Positions 38,115 to 47,863 of a stretch of 64,000 nt of DNA are shown one piece after another. The stretch lies in the NCBI GenBank assembly GCA_031273455.1, contig JAISRZ010000096.1:1-64000 (forward strand). The letters are read 5' to 3'. The first letter of the stretch is position 1. Every line of letters begins with the position of its first letter. This DNA comes from Deltaproteobacteria bacterium (GTDB lineage Bacteria; Desulfobacterota; Desulfarculia; Adiutricales; Adiutricaceae). The notes beneath the pieces were generated by a model, which saw nothing but the letters and a program-made list of their open reading frames with translations, had not been told where the DNA came from and did no database searches. The translations under genes and the position numbers were made by a program.

Positions 38115-40556
38115 ATGATCAAATTAAAAAAAGCCGAAAACGTTCTACCCGCCCCTTTGGCCATTGATAAAGACATTCAAAAGGCCTTAAAAAACGCTCT
38201 TTACGTGGGGATAGATTTTGGGACTTCCAACACCGTGGTTAGTTACCTCTCTTACAACCCCCAAAACCGCCTCATAGCCCAACCGTTCGCCTTGGCCCAA
38301 CCGACTATTGAAGGCGAGCCGGCGGTCTTGGAGCTGGTTAATAGCGTTTTAGCCTATCGCCCCCCTAAGCTTCTCTTTGGCCGGGAGGCCTATAACTTAC
38401 GGACCGACCTTTTTGAGGGCAAGAACTGCTTTTCCTCTTTTAAGATGCGCTTAGGCTTAGACGAAGGGCCCTCCTACCCGGAGACGGTCTTAAGTAAGGC
38501 CGCTAAAGGCCCTTACGTCATTGAGACAGCCACGGACGCGACCCGGGAGTTTTTTATCGGCCTTTACGCTTCCATCAAATCCGCGGTTAAAAAACTAGGT
38601 TTACCGGAAAAGATCTACTTCGCCGTCTCGGTCCCGGCCTCCTTTGAGGCCAACCAACGGCGCGATTTACTGACGGCGATCAATGAGGCCGGTTTTCCGG
38701 TCGATGAGTCCTGTTTGATCGATGAGCCCAACGCGGCCTTTTTAAGTTATTTTTTCGCGACCTATATAGACCCTCAAGATAACGATTTGACCCACTTATT
38801 AACCACCAAAAAGAAAGCTAACATCTTAATTTATGACTTTGGGGCGGGCACTTGCGACGTTTCGATCTTAGAAATAAAGTTTGACCAGAAAAAATCCTTT
38901 TTCACTTCCAGAAATATGGCCATTTCCCGGTTCACGGCCTTAGGCGGCGATGACCTGGATCGGGCCATTAGCCAGGAAATCTTGATCCCCCAGTTATTGC
39001 GCTCCAACCCCGAGTACCAGCCCTTAGGTCGGCATATCGCGGAAAAGTTGGTCCCGAGGTTAATGCCGGTGGCGGAACGCTTAAAAGTTATCGCCATGGA
39101 ATACCTAACCTTGAGGAATCTAACCACTTTAAAAGATATTAGGCTCCATGAGCCAGTGACCTTCGCCACCCAAGGGATTAAACCCTTTAAAATTAATAGT
39201 AATTGTCTATCTTTACCTAACCCCAAACTGACTTTAGAAGAATTAGGCCGAATCCATCAAGAGTTTGTGGTTAAAAAGACCACTAAATATCAGCCGCTCC
39301 ACGTTTTTGGGCCCATTGACGACGCTCTTATGAAAGCCCAAATCTCGCCAGACCAACTGGATTTTCTTATCTTTATCGGCGGTAGCTCCCATAACCCCTT
39401 GGTCCGGCAAGCTATTTTAAGCGAGTTGCCGTCCAATATTGAGGTTATTATCCCCGCCGATCTTCAACGCCATGTCTCTATTGGGGCCAGTTACCATTCT
39501 TTGTACTATCACGCCCTAAAAATAGACATGATTAAACCCATCACCCCGGAAACTATCTTTGTCATCACTAAAGACGAAAAACTAAAGGAACTGATTCCGG
39601 CCTCCACCCCGGTTCCCACGGAAAAAGAATACCTGACGCGGCTAAAGGTCCCAGAAGATCGCCAGGCGATGATTGAGCTCCCCATTTGCGTGGGCAGCGC
39701 GGCTAAGCTTTTGGGGGTTCTCCAAATACCGGCCCCAACTTTTCAGGGCTTTCCAGAAAAGGCCGAGGTTGAGGTGACCGCCGCCATCACCCAGGAAAAA
39801 TCCTTAAAAATAGACGTGGAGGTTTTAGGCCTTAAAATTCCCACGGTCTTCCTTAACCCTTTAGCCAATCGGCCTTTAACCGAGGTCGAACAGACCTTCC
39901 TAGCGGCCAAAAAGCTCTATAACATCGCCTTACTGGAATCCGGCGGGCGTCCCCCAGTGGCCACGCTCCTCAATTACGCCCACGCGGCCATTAAGGCTAA
40001 AGATTACCAAACCGCGGTCGATACGCTAATCACCGCCTGTCGCTTGGATCCGAAGCTAGATAAGGCCACCGATATAGCCTATTGTTACGCCCAACTGGGT
40101 AACGTTAAACGGACTAACGATTGGACCGCCCGAGCCTATGACCAGAAGAAAAACTATTTAACCGCTTATAACTTAGCGGTTGATAAAGACGGTCAAGAAA
40201 AAATCACTCTTTTACGTGAGTCTTTAAGTTATAATAGTGATTTTACCTACGCGTTATATGATTTAGGGATGGAACTATATATAAACGATAACCCTGAACA
40301 CCAGATTCATTTAAATAAATTCACCCAGCTGGTTAAAGAAGATATTAAATATGGTAGAAAAGTCAATCAACGGCTTTTGGAATGTCTTAAAAAAATCGGT
40401 AAATTGTTTCATAATGAAAAACTTATTAGCTTGGCCGAAGGAGAGCTTTTAAAAAGCCGAGGAACTAGCCCAGGCTCTAGCCCGAAAAAAGCCCCGTATA
40501 AGGAGAAGAACCTCACCATCGCTAAAAACGCCCCTAAAAACAAAATTAATGACTAA
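38115..40556 (+). CDS. Hsp70-like ATPase with C-terminal TPR-like repeats
   Basis: YVGIDFGTSNTVVSYL, LIDEPNAAFLSYFF, LIYDFGAGTCDVSIL, LIFIGGSSHNPLVRQAIL; helical repeats in the last 200 aa. Confidence 0.88.
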   Translation: MIKLKKAENVLPAPLAIDKDIQKALKNALYVGIDFGTSNTVVSYLSYNPQNRLIAQPFALAQPTIEGEPAVLELVNSVLAYRPPKLLFGREAYNLRTDLFEGKNCFSSFKMRLGLDEGPSYPETVLSKAAKGPYVIETATDATREFFIGLYASIKSAVKKLGLPEKIYFAVSVPASFEANQRRDLLTAINEAGFPVDESCLIDEPNAAFLSYFFATYIDPQDNDLTHLLTTKKKANILIYDFGAGTCDVSILEIKFDQKKSFFTSRNMAISRFTALGGDDLDRAISQEILIPQLLRSNPEYQPLGRHIAEKLVPRLMPVAERLKVIAMEYLTLRNLTTLKDIRLHEPVTFATQGIKPFKINSNCLSLPNPKLTLEELGRIHQEFVVKKTTKYQPLHVFGPIDDALMKAQISPDQLDFLIFIGGSSHNPLVRQAILSELPSNIEVIIPADLQRHVSIGASYHSLYYHALKIDMIKPITPETIFVITKDEKLKELIPASTPVPTEKEYLTRLKVPEDRQAMIELPICVGSAAKLLGVLQIPAPTFQGFPEKAEVEVTAAITQEKSLKIDVEVLGLKIPTVFLNPLANRPLTEVEQTFLAAKKLYNIALLESGGRPPVATLLNYAHAAIKAKDYQTAVDTLITACRLDPKLDKATDIAYCYAQLGNVKRTNDWTARAYDQKKNYLTAYNLAVDKDGQEKITLLRESLSYNSDFTYALYDLGMELYINDNPEHQIHLNKFTQLVKEDIKYGRKVNQRLLECLKKIGKLFHNEKLISLAEGELLKSRGTSPGSSPKKAPYKEKNLTIAKNAPKNKIND

Positions 40557-40644
40557 AATCACGTAAAATCATTCATAATATTGTTATTACGCGCCTAATT
40601 TAACAGCGCGTTAATCTTTAGCTAAGATATATAGGATTATTCGC

Positions 40645-41856
40645 ATGACCTGGTGGATTCCTGAAAATCAATTATCTGAAAATCAAAATATTCTAATAAA
40701 TTGTTGTGTTTTAGAAAATAATGATTATGTTTGGTTAAGGGGTTTCCCCGGCTCGGGCAAAACTTTATTATTACTACATATCGCTATAAGGTTGTTGTCA
40801 CATAATCTTAAAGCTAAAATTGGCGTTATTACATATACTAACAGCTTAGCGGACCTATTATGTTCATGTCCATTTTTTGACGATCAACCTGATAATGTAA
40901 TTTTTAACTCTCATGTTAGCTTTTATTTGAATAATAGAAAACATTTTGATTATATTTTTATTGATGAAATACAGGATATACCTATTCATCATCTAGCCAA
41001 AATTAAGACAATGGGCGATAAAATTTATTTCGCTGGCGATTTTGATCAAACAATCTACCCCCAAAGATGCTCTATTTCTGAATTGCGCGCATTATTCAAT
41101 CCGCTCGCGGAATATCATCTGACTGAGGTGTTTCGCTTAACGCCCAACGTTTTCGCTCTGGCCAAGCGCGTAGCCGGGGATAATGGCGTGGAGAGCGAAG
41201 TGGCGCTTAACCCGAAAAACCCTAACATCAAGCTAATTGAAGTTGGCGATAGCGAAAAATACGAGGAGGTGGTCTGGATCGTTGAGAACGCTTTAAAACT
41301 GGCTCAACCTGGCCAACCTTCCGCGATCCTCTTTCAATGTCATGATGATATTTTTGATTTTGGATTATATTTGACAACTTATTTTGAGCAAAAATATAAA
41401 ATTAAATCGTATGGTCCTATTCTCCATTTTGGCTCCTCCGAGGACGCCTATAGGTCATTTAACGACACCTGTAAGCGTCATGGGCTTTTTTTTCGATATC
41501 TTAATTATTACAGCGCTAAGTTTGCGGAAAGCGAAGGAATCCCCCTCGTTTATCTCTCCACCATTCATAACGCTAAAGGCTTAGAATTTAACAATGTTTT
41601 TTTACCCAGCCTTACTCAGGGCGCTTTTGTGGACAGCGAGAAAGTCAAAGGTTGGAACCTATTTTTGGTCGCCATCACCCGGACCAGAGAAAATCTTTTC
41701 ATAACCTACCCGACCCACAATTATTTTGATTATATTGATCAATCGCCAGCGTCTATATGCTCGAAACTTTGGCTTAAAGATCTAATTCACCCGCCAACTG
41801 TTAAGAAAGAAGAAGGCCCGGCGGAAGAAGAGGAGGATGAGGGCATCGTTTTTTAG
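40645..41856 (+). CDS. Compact UvrD/Rep-like superfamily 1 helicase or ATPase
   Basis: LRGFPGSGKTLLLLHIA, YIFIDEIQDI, GDFDQTIY, YLSTIHNAKGLEFNNVFLP, FLVAITRTRENLFIT. Confidence 0.85.
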   Translation: MTWWIPENQLSENQNILINCCVLENNDYVWLRGFPGSGKTLLLLHIAIRLLSHNLKAKIGVITYTNSLADLLCSCPFFDDQPDNVIFNSHVSFYLNNRKHFDYIFIDEIQDIPIHHLAKIKTMGDKIYFAGDFDQTIYPQRCSISELRALFNPLAEYHLTEVFRLTPNVFALAKRVAGDNGVESEVALNPKNPNIKLIEVGDSEKYEEVVWIVENALKLAQPGQPSAILFQCHDDIFDFGLYLTTYFEQKYKIKSYGPILHFGSSEDAYRSFNDTCKRHGLFFRYLNYYSAKFAESEGIPLVYLSTIHNAKGLEFNNVFLPSLTQGAFVDSEKVKGWNLFLVAITRTRENLFITYPTHNYFDYIDQSPASICSKLWLKDLIHPPTVKKEEGPAEEEEDEGIVF

Positions 41857-41870
41857 CCCAAGGGGCGCTA

Positions 41871-42599
41871 TTAAGCTTTAGGGGTCATTTGCGTAATTTG
41901 GCCATCCAAAACTTGACCATTGGCTTTTTTAGTCCGTTTGACCCCATCAGCCCCCCAGGCTCCCCATTGTTTAAAGAAAAAGGGGATGGCCATTTTTTCG
42001 GTCAGCCGCTTAATTGACCTCGCCCACTCGGGCTTCATGACTCGGGCGTTAACCCCGGTTTCTCCACCAACTATGACCCAATTAATATTCTTTAGATCAA
42101 TAAAACCTAAGTCTTCGAGTAACGGCTCACAGGAAATAAACTTTATTGAACAATCAATTTCTCTTAAAAAATCAATCCGTCTTTTGGCTGGGCCATTTTC
42201 CACCGTCACTCCCAGCCAGACATGAGCCGGAGCCGGGTTTTGGGCGAAGTAGTTGGCCATCCTGGCCGCCCGTTTGGTCAATATTTGAAAATAATGCCAT
42301 TTGGCGCTATTGATGGTGGCCATAACCTGGTCGATAAAACTGAACGGTATGGCTTCATGGAAGAGATCGGCCATGGAACAGACAAAAATCGAGCGCGGTC
42401 GTTTCCATTTTAAAGGCTCATTTAAAGAATCATGATGCGCGGTCGGGGTAAACCCTTGGGCGTATTTGGGCGAGCCCATAGCTTGGAGGCGGCGGGCTAG
42501 AGTTTGGGCGTAACAGTTATCGCAGCCAGAGGAAATTTTTGAGCAACCGGTCACGGGGTTCCAGGTCAGGTCGGTCCACTCTATCTTGGTTCCACTCAT
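41871..42599 (-). CDS. Phage Gp37/Gp68-like DUF5131 protein
   Basis: TKIEWTDLTWNPVTGCSKISSGCDNCYAQTLARRLQ, WLGVTVENG, WVIVGGETG. Confidence 0.9.
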   Translation of the reverse strand: MSGTKIEWTDLTWNPVTGCSKISSGCDNCYAQTLARRLQAMGSPKYAQGFTPTAHHDSLNEPLKWKRPRSIFVCSMADLFHEAIPFSFIDQVMATINSAKWHYFQILTKRAARMANYFAQNPAPAHVWLGVTVENGPAKRRIDFLREIDCSIKFISCEPLLEDLGFIDLKNINWVIVGGETGVNARVMKPEWARSIKRLTEKMAIPFFFKQWGAWGADGVKRTKKANGQVLDGQITQMTPKA

Positions 42600-42645
42600 T
42601 TAAAAGCCCTTCTAAATAATAGCGCGACTAGAGTAACAATAAATT

Positions 42646-44223
42646 ATGATATCAACTAATGCGATTAGAAAGATAGAATATGGAGATTTTCAAACACCAG
42701 AGTTATTCGCTCGAAAAGTTTGTCAGAAAATTCATGACATATATAAATTGTCACCATCAATAATATTAGAACCTACATTTGGGATTGGAAATTTTTTTCC
42801 CGGGATAATTTCAACTTTTCCTCAGCCATTTAAACTTTTTGGTATAGAGATTAACAGTGATTACTACAATATTGCTCAACAAACAATTTCAAAATTGACG
42901 CCCAATAATATTCAACATCAGAATATTCAAATTAAGTTATTTAATGACGATATTTTTTCTTTTAATTATGATAAAATTAAAGATTCTTTGTCAACTGACA
43001 ATCATTTATTAATAATTGGTAATCCTCCGTGGGTAACTAATTCCCAGCTTTCATCATTGAATAGTAACAATATTCCAAATAAAACTAATCAAAAAGCTTT
43101 ATGCGGTTTAGATGCAATTACAGGTAAAGCTAATTTTGATATTGGAGAGTATATTATTACTAGTCTTTTATGTGAATTTTCTAATTTCAATTGTTTTTTG
43201 GCTATGATATGCAAATTAACTGTCGCAAAAAATATCATTAGAGATTTATCAGCTTACAATTTATCGATAAATATAGCTGATGTATATGTTTTTAAAGCTA
43301 CTGATGTATTTAATATTAATTGTGACGTTTGTCTCTTTGTGACGCAACTGGGCAATGACCATAAGAAAGTTTGTTCTGTATATGATTTTGACACTAATAA
43401 AAAAATACGTACCTTCGGTTGGTTAAATGGGTCTTTCTATTCAAATTTTAATGGCCAAGAAAAATCCGCTTTTGATGGGAAGTGCCAACTGGAGTGGCGA
43501 CAAGGTATTAAACATGATTGCGTAAAAGTTATGGAATTTATGTCATCAGATGAAGTTTATTTTCAAAATTTGTTGAAAGAAGTTCACTCTTTTACAATGG
43601 GACGTTATATATTTCCATTAATAAAGAGTTCTGACATAAAAAGTTTTTATATAACTAAAACACGAAAGTATGTTCTAGTGCCTCAAAGTCGTGTTAATGA
43701 AGAAACATCAATTATTAAACATATTGAGCCTAATGTATGGGATTATTTACAAAATCATAAAAACTACTTTCAGGCTAGACGTTCTTTAATTTACAAAAAT
43801 TCTCCTGAATTTTCTATTTTTGGTGTAGGCGATTATTCATTTTCAAAAATTAAGATTGGTGTCTCAGGTTTTTATAAAGAGCCTATATTTTCATTAATTA
43901 TTGGTCAATACCCAATAATGCTGGATGATACATGTTACTTTCTAAGCTTTAACGATTTAAATGACGCTATTATTACTTTATCACTTTTAAACAGCAAAGA
44001 ATGCAATTCTTTTCTAAAGAATATTGCATTTTTGGAATCTAAAAGGCCGTTTACAAAAGAAATACTACAAATGATTGACCTTTATAAGCTATCTGAGGCT
44101 GTTAGCTTTGAAACAATAAGTCAATTTATATTTGATAATTTAAATAGTTATACTATATCAATCGAAGACTTCATTAATTTCAAAGAAAGATTTAAAATGC
44201 TACAAGAACAAAGATTATTTTAG
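42646..44223 (+). CDS. SAM-dependent N6-adenine DNA methyltransferase
   Basis: IILEPTFGIGNFFPGI (SAM site), LLIIGNPPWVTNSQL (NPPW catalytic motif); AT-rich. Confidence 0.87.
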   Translation: MISTNAIRKIEYGDFQTPELFARKVCQKIHDIYKLSPSIILEPTFGIGNFFPGIISTFPQPFKLFGIEINSDYYNIAQQTISKLTPNNIQHQNIQIKLFNDDIFSFNYDKIKDSLSTDNHLLIIGNPPWVTNSQLSSLNSNNIPNKTNQKALCGLDAITGKANFDIGEYIITSLLCEFSNFNCFLAMICKLTVAKNIIRDLSAYNLSINIADVYVFKATDVFNINCDVCLFVTQLGNDHKKVCSVYDFDTNKKIRTFGWLNGSFYSNFNGQEKSAFDGKCQLEWRQGIKHDCVKVMEFMSSDEVYFQNLLKEVHSFTMGRYIFPLIKSSDIKSFYITKTRKYVLVPQSRVNEETSIIKHIEPNVWDYLQNHKNYFQARRSLIYKNSPEFSIFGVGDYSFSKIKIGVSGFYKEPIFSLIIGQYPIMLDDTCYFLSFNDLNDAIITLSLLNSKECNSFLKNIAFLESKRPFTKEILQMIDLYKLSEAVSFETISQFIFDNLNSYTISIEDFINFKERFKMLQEQRLF

Positions 44224-44283
44224 CGGTTTTATTGAATAGATTTCTATCTTAAAGACCTAAAGTTTTGGCTGGGGCAAGGTGGG

Positions 44284-44329
44284 CCAGTCCTCCGCAACAC
44301 CAGTCCTCCGCTACCAGTCCTCCGCTACT
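44284..44329. repeat. Three direct copies of ccagtcctccgc(t/a)a
   Basis: ccagtcctccgcaacaccagtcctccgctaccagtcctccgcta. Confidence 0.85.
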
Positions 44330-44337
44330 GACACCCT

Positions 44338-44652
44338 ATGAACTCCGCCAAAAAATTAGAGAATTTATGGTGGAAAAAAAATTATGAATTCAGGTTTATT
44401 CCAAAGTTAGAATCGCTACGCTGTTTAAAGAGAACTTTTTTAATGGATAATAATATCGTATACTTTCATAGGTCCAAACGCCTAGGCGATTGGTTCGAAA
44501 AACTTTCGGTTGCTTGCTACCTAGCAAGCGCATTTCAAGATATGAAACATCCTTATGTTCCTGGCCTTATATCTATCTTGTTTTTATATATTTCTTGTTA
44601 CTATACTGATTTATGCGGCTTACTAACAAAAATAAACAAAAACAATGAATAA
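44338..44652 (+). CDS. Hypothetical protein with C-terminal hydrophobic segment
   Basis: 104-aa ORF in the same AT-rich island; YVPGLISILFLYISCYYTDLCGL. Confidence 0.4.
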   Translation: MNSAKKLENLWWKKNYEFRFIPKLESLRCLKRTFLMDNNIVYFHRSKRLGDWFEKLSVACYLASAFQDMKHPYVPGLISILFLYISCYYTDLCGLLTKINKNNE

Positions 44653-44672
44653 CCTATTTCTAAGCAGACATT

Positions 44673-44813
44673 ATGATTAACGAAAAACAATTCATAATAA
44701 ATACCCTCATTTACGCTATTTCTGGCATTATTATTGTTTGGTTCTTTGGGTGGCGCGATCGCAGAAAGAACAAAAACGCCGCCAAAAACTTAGATCATAA
44801 AGACAACAACTAA
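44673..44813 (+). CDS. Small single-TM protein (46 aa), below the ORF-track cutoff
   Basis: Hand translation MINEKQFIINTLIYAISGIIIVWFFGWRDRRKNKNAAKNLDHKDNN*. Confidence 0.45.
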   Translation: MINEKQFIINTLIYAISGIIIVWFFGWRDRRKNKNAAKNLDHKDNN

Positions 44814-44902
44814 CCAAATGACCCCACCCTCCCTATGGCGGGCTCCCAAAAACGGCCCGCCACGCTAACTTTAAAAAACCAAGATAATGAAGGCGGTCTT
44901 TT

Positions 44903-45550
44903 TTAAATAGCCCACTTCTCCAGCTTATAAGCCGAATCCCAAAACAGCCACTCCATCTTCGAGGCTAGAATAAAAACCTTCAGCATCTCCGCCCGAATGG
45001 CCTCGGTCGTCTCTGCGGCGAACCGGTCAATAATGCCCAAAGCGGTCCGTACCCCTTGGGCGAACTCCTCGCCGCCGTAAAGATCGATCCAGCTCTGATA
45101 GGGGTTATGGGGCGTTTTAGGTAGGCTTAGAAGATAATCGCCCACCTTCTGGTAAATCCAGAAGCAAGGGATGGTGGAGGCGAAGGCCGTTTCCCCGGCG
45201 GCCACGGATAACTGCCGGTACAAAAAGGAAGTGTACAAAAGACAGGACGGGGAACGCTCGGCGGAGAGGTTTTGATCGGCCAAATAGAGCTTATGTAAGA
45301 CCATTTCCGCCTTAATATGCTCCGAGGCGAAGCCCAATAAACTATCCACATCGCTTTTAACTTGGCATTTAATGGCCACGCCGGCTAAGACTTTCCCAAA
45401 GTCCTCCAAGTACAGGGCGTCCTGGTTCATGAAGAAAAGGAATTTCTCCCGGTCTAAGGTCCCTAAGGAAAGCTCCCGAATGAAAGGATGTTGGGTAATG
45501 GCCGCGAAGATAGGCTCAATGGCTCGCCAGGCGTTCTGACTCCAGCTCAT
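44903..45550 (-). CDS. tenA: TenA/thiaminase II family protein
   Basis: HPFIRELSLGTLDREKFLFFMNQDALYLEDFGKVLAG, ACFWIYQKVGDYLL-like segment, YQSWIDLYGGEEF. Confidence 0.9.
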   Translation of the reverse strand: MSWSQNAWRAIEPIFAAITQHPFIRELSLGTLDREKFLFFMNQDALYLEDFGKVLAGVAIKCQVKSDVDSLLGFASEHIKAEMVLHKLYLADQNLSAERSPSCLLYTSFLYRQLSVAAGETAFASTIPCFWIYQKVGDYLLSLPKTPHNPYQSWIDLYGGEEFAQGVRTALGIIDRFAAETTEAIRAEMLKVFILASKMEWLFWDSAYKLEKWAI

Positions 45551-45823
45551 GGTGGGGTGGTCCTTTTAGTTTGTGGATTAATAGTTTCCCCTTGGAGGTT
45601 TTCCTCTTGGAGTTTTCCTCTTGGAGAAAGGTCTTGGGCGTGAATATCTTTTAAAGCAAACTGATATTTATATATTATTATTTAAAGACTAAAATAAAGA
45701 CAATAAACTTTAACAGTACAATTAACGCATACCAAAAATGATTAAGGTTTAAGATTATTGTCTAACCTTAAACCTTATCATAAACTTCTAAATGGTTTTA
45801 TGGTTCTTAAAGAAAAGGGAATA

Positions 45824-46660
45824 TCACTCAAAAACGCTCGACATCTCATCTAGATCCCGATCGCGCTTAACTATGAGGAGCTCTAGATAGATGGAGCCAT
45901 TAATAATATTGGTGCACAGTTGGAAAAACAAATAAGAGAGCGCGGTAAAAATAATAAAGCTAGTTCCACCCAAGTCTAAATTTTCCCCTCTTTCGAACAT
46001 TAGCTCCGCCCCTTTAATGCCTAAGCCCTTAAAATCGGTGAAGAACTCAATAAATAAAGACGAGGCCACGACAAAGAGAATGAGCGCCACCAATAAACAA
46101 CAAAAATAGATCAAAAGCATGGATAAACGGCAACCTTTAGTCAGTTGCGCGCTCCGGCGCAAGGAGTCCATGGCCCCGAGCCTTTCCACCACGCAAGCGG
46201 GCACGGCCATGCCGATAATGGTGAAAATATAGGCCACCAAGGCCAGGCAAGCCAACATGACTACAGCGATAGCCACGCTGTTTTTCGTGAATATCACCGC
46301 GACCACCACCATTGAAATAACAACAACCAGAACCATAAGTATTAAAAACATGATCACAGACGACAAAACTAGGCTTGGTAACTTGGAAAAACTCATGGTG
46401 ATGGCTTCCCCAAAGGTTAATTCCTCCTCATGGTAAAGCTTAAATATCACCAAAGCCACCGCCCCATGGATGGCTAGACCGATGAGCTGGCCCAATAAGT
46501 TGATAAATTGGCTTTCCAGGGCCGTGCCTATGACGATAAACACTTCCCCCGCTAAAGTTAGGGCCAAGATCAAAAATAAGCGCTCGCGAAAAACCTGGAA
46601 AATCCGCTGGAAAACATCCCTGGCCCTAAGCTTCGGGACCTCATCGTAATCATAAGACAT
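45824..46660 (-). CDS. Integral membrane protein
   Basis: About six hydrophobic segments; no recognised motif. Confidence 0.7.
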   Translation of the reverse strand: MSYDYDEVPKLRARDVFQRIFQVFRERLFLILALTLAGEVFIVIGTALESQFINLLGQLIGLAIHGAVALVIFKLYHEEELTFGEAITMSFSKLPSLVLSSVIMFLILMVLVVVISMVVVAVIFTKNSVAIAVVMLACLALVAYIFTIIGMAVPACVVERLGAMDSLRRSAQLTKGCRLSMLLIYFCCLLVALILFVVASSLFIEFFTDFKGLGIKGAELMFERGENLDLGGTSFIIFTALSYLFFQLCTNIINGSIYLELLIVKRDRDLDEMSSVFE

Positions 46661-46900
46661 ACTTTATCCTTGGCGATGGCGAGAAAAAGAAATCCCTTTT
46701 CCCGTTCCGGTCAGAAGTGGACACTAGCCTTACGTCCCCAGCCAGTAGGGCTCGACTTTAAAGGCGATTATAACTAATAATTGTCGAAAAATCGTTAAGG
46801 ATCTATCTTAGGTCTATTCGGGCGACTCTACTTTGGGTCCGGCGCTTCTCTAATCTTACAGCCCTAGATTTGACCAAACAAAGCTTTAAGCTAACAAACT

Positions 46901-47863
46901 TTAGGCTTTTTGGCGATGAAGCGTGATTAAAGGGGCTAGCGGCTTTAAGCCTAAGCTTTGATAAAGGGCCAAAGCCGGTAAGTTATACGCGGAGGTCTCC
47001 ACGTTTAAGGTCTTAACGCTTTCCTTAGCCAAATCCCTTTCCATCTCTAAAAGGAGGGCTCGCCCCAAACCCTGGCCCCGGCGATCCTCAGCCACATGGA
47101 GAACCACTAGCTCAGCCTCCCCGCCGGTCACCTTAGCCAAGGCCAAGGCCACCGGCCTTTGGCCAAACTCCTCCCACAAAAACCAGGCCGGTTGGTTTTG
47201 GGAAAAATGGCTCAGGCAGACCGCCCGCCATAACTTTAAAGAAAAGTCGGGCGGTAGATAGGGCCCATGTAAGTAGTGCCCATCATAAAATAGATCGCCC
47301 AGTTGGCTTAACCACTTTTCCCCTTCCCCGGAGCCCGGGGTTTTTAGGGACAAACCCTCTTTCCTAGTAAACGGAAACTCGGGCCATAAACTATCGTCAA
47401 TGGGCCCAGACAATCTAGAGCTAATATCCGCCACCTGGAACCCAGCTGCCCCTAAACCCCGGATAATGGCTGGGTCCTGGACCGTCTTAATGGCCACAAA
47501 CTCCGGGCCAGGCTCTAAATCCAGGGCCTTTTGGGCTAAGATGGCCGTTTTTCGCTGGCGCTCAGCCTTATCGGTTTCCAGTAACCAGGGGCCTAAGAGC
47601 CGAATGGACCGATGGCCTAAGATAATGGACTCTAAAGGCCGCTCTTGCCTTAACAATAACCCCCGAGCCGGGTAACTATCGTCCACCCAAAGAACCTGGG
47701 CTAAACCCGAGGCCACCTTTAAGGCGGCGTCTCGGATATAGCTCGCCTTTAAAGGCTGGTTCCACAAAGAAAAAGGGCTGGGCTGACTCTCCTCCTCCCG
47801 GGCCAAAAGAGTGAGGGTCGCGGCCATTATTCTGGCGGTGGCCATTTGTCGGGGCTCTGTCAC
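46901..47863 (-). CDS. GNAT family N-acetyltransferase
   Basis: AELVVLHVAEDRRGQGLGRALLLEMERDL, NVETSAYNLPALALYQSLGLKPL. Confidence 0.87.
   Translation of the reverse strand: MTEPRQMATARIMAATLTLLAREEESQPSPFSLWNQPLKASYIRDAALKVASGLAQVLWVDDSYPARGLLLRQERPLESIILGHRSIRLLGPWLLETDKAERQRKTAILAQKALDLEPGPEFVAIKTVQDPAIIRGLGAAGFQVADISSRLSGPIDDSLWPEFPFTRKEGLSLKTPGSGEGEKWLSQLGDLFYDGHYLHGPYLPPDFSLKLWRAVCLSHFSQNQPAWFLWEEFGQRPVALALAKVTGGEAELVVLHVAEDRRGQGLGRALLLEMERDLAKESVKTLNVETSAYNLPALALYQSLGLKPLAPLITLHRQKA

Noticed and set aside
41871-42599. DUF5131 gene as evidence of a prophage
   Set aside because: No other phage structural, integrase or packaging genes in the window; the family also occurs outside prophages.
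45551-45700. TPP riboswitch upstream of tenA
   Set aside because: No CUGAGA or other TPP-box-like motif on the minus strand; only short ttttcctcttggag repeats.
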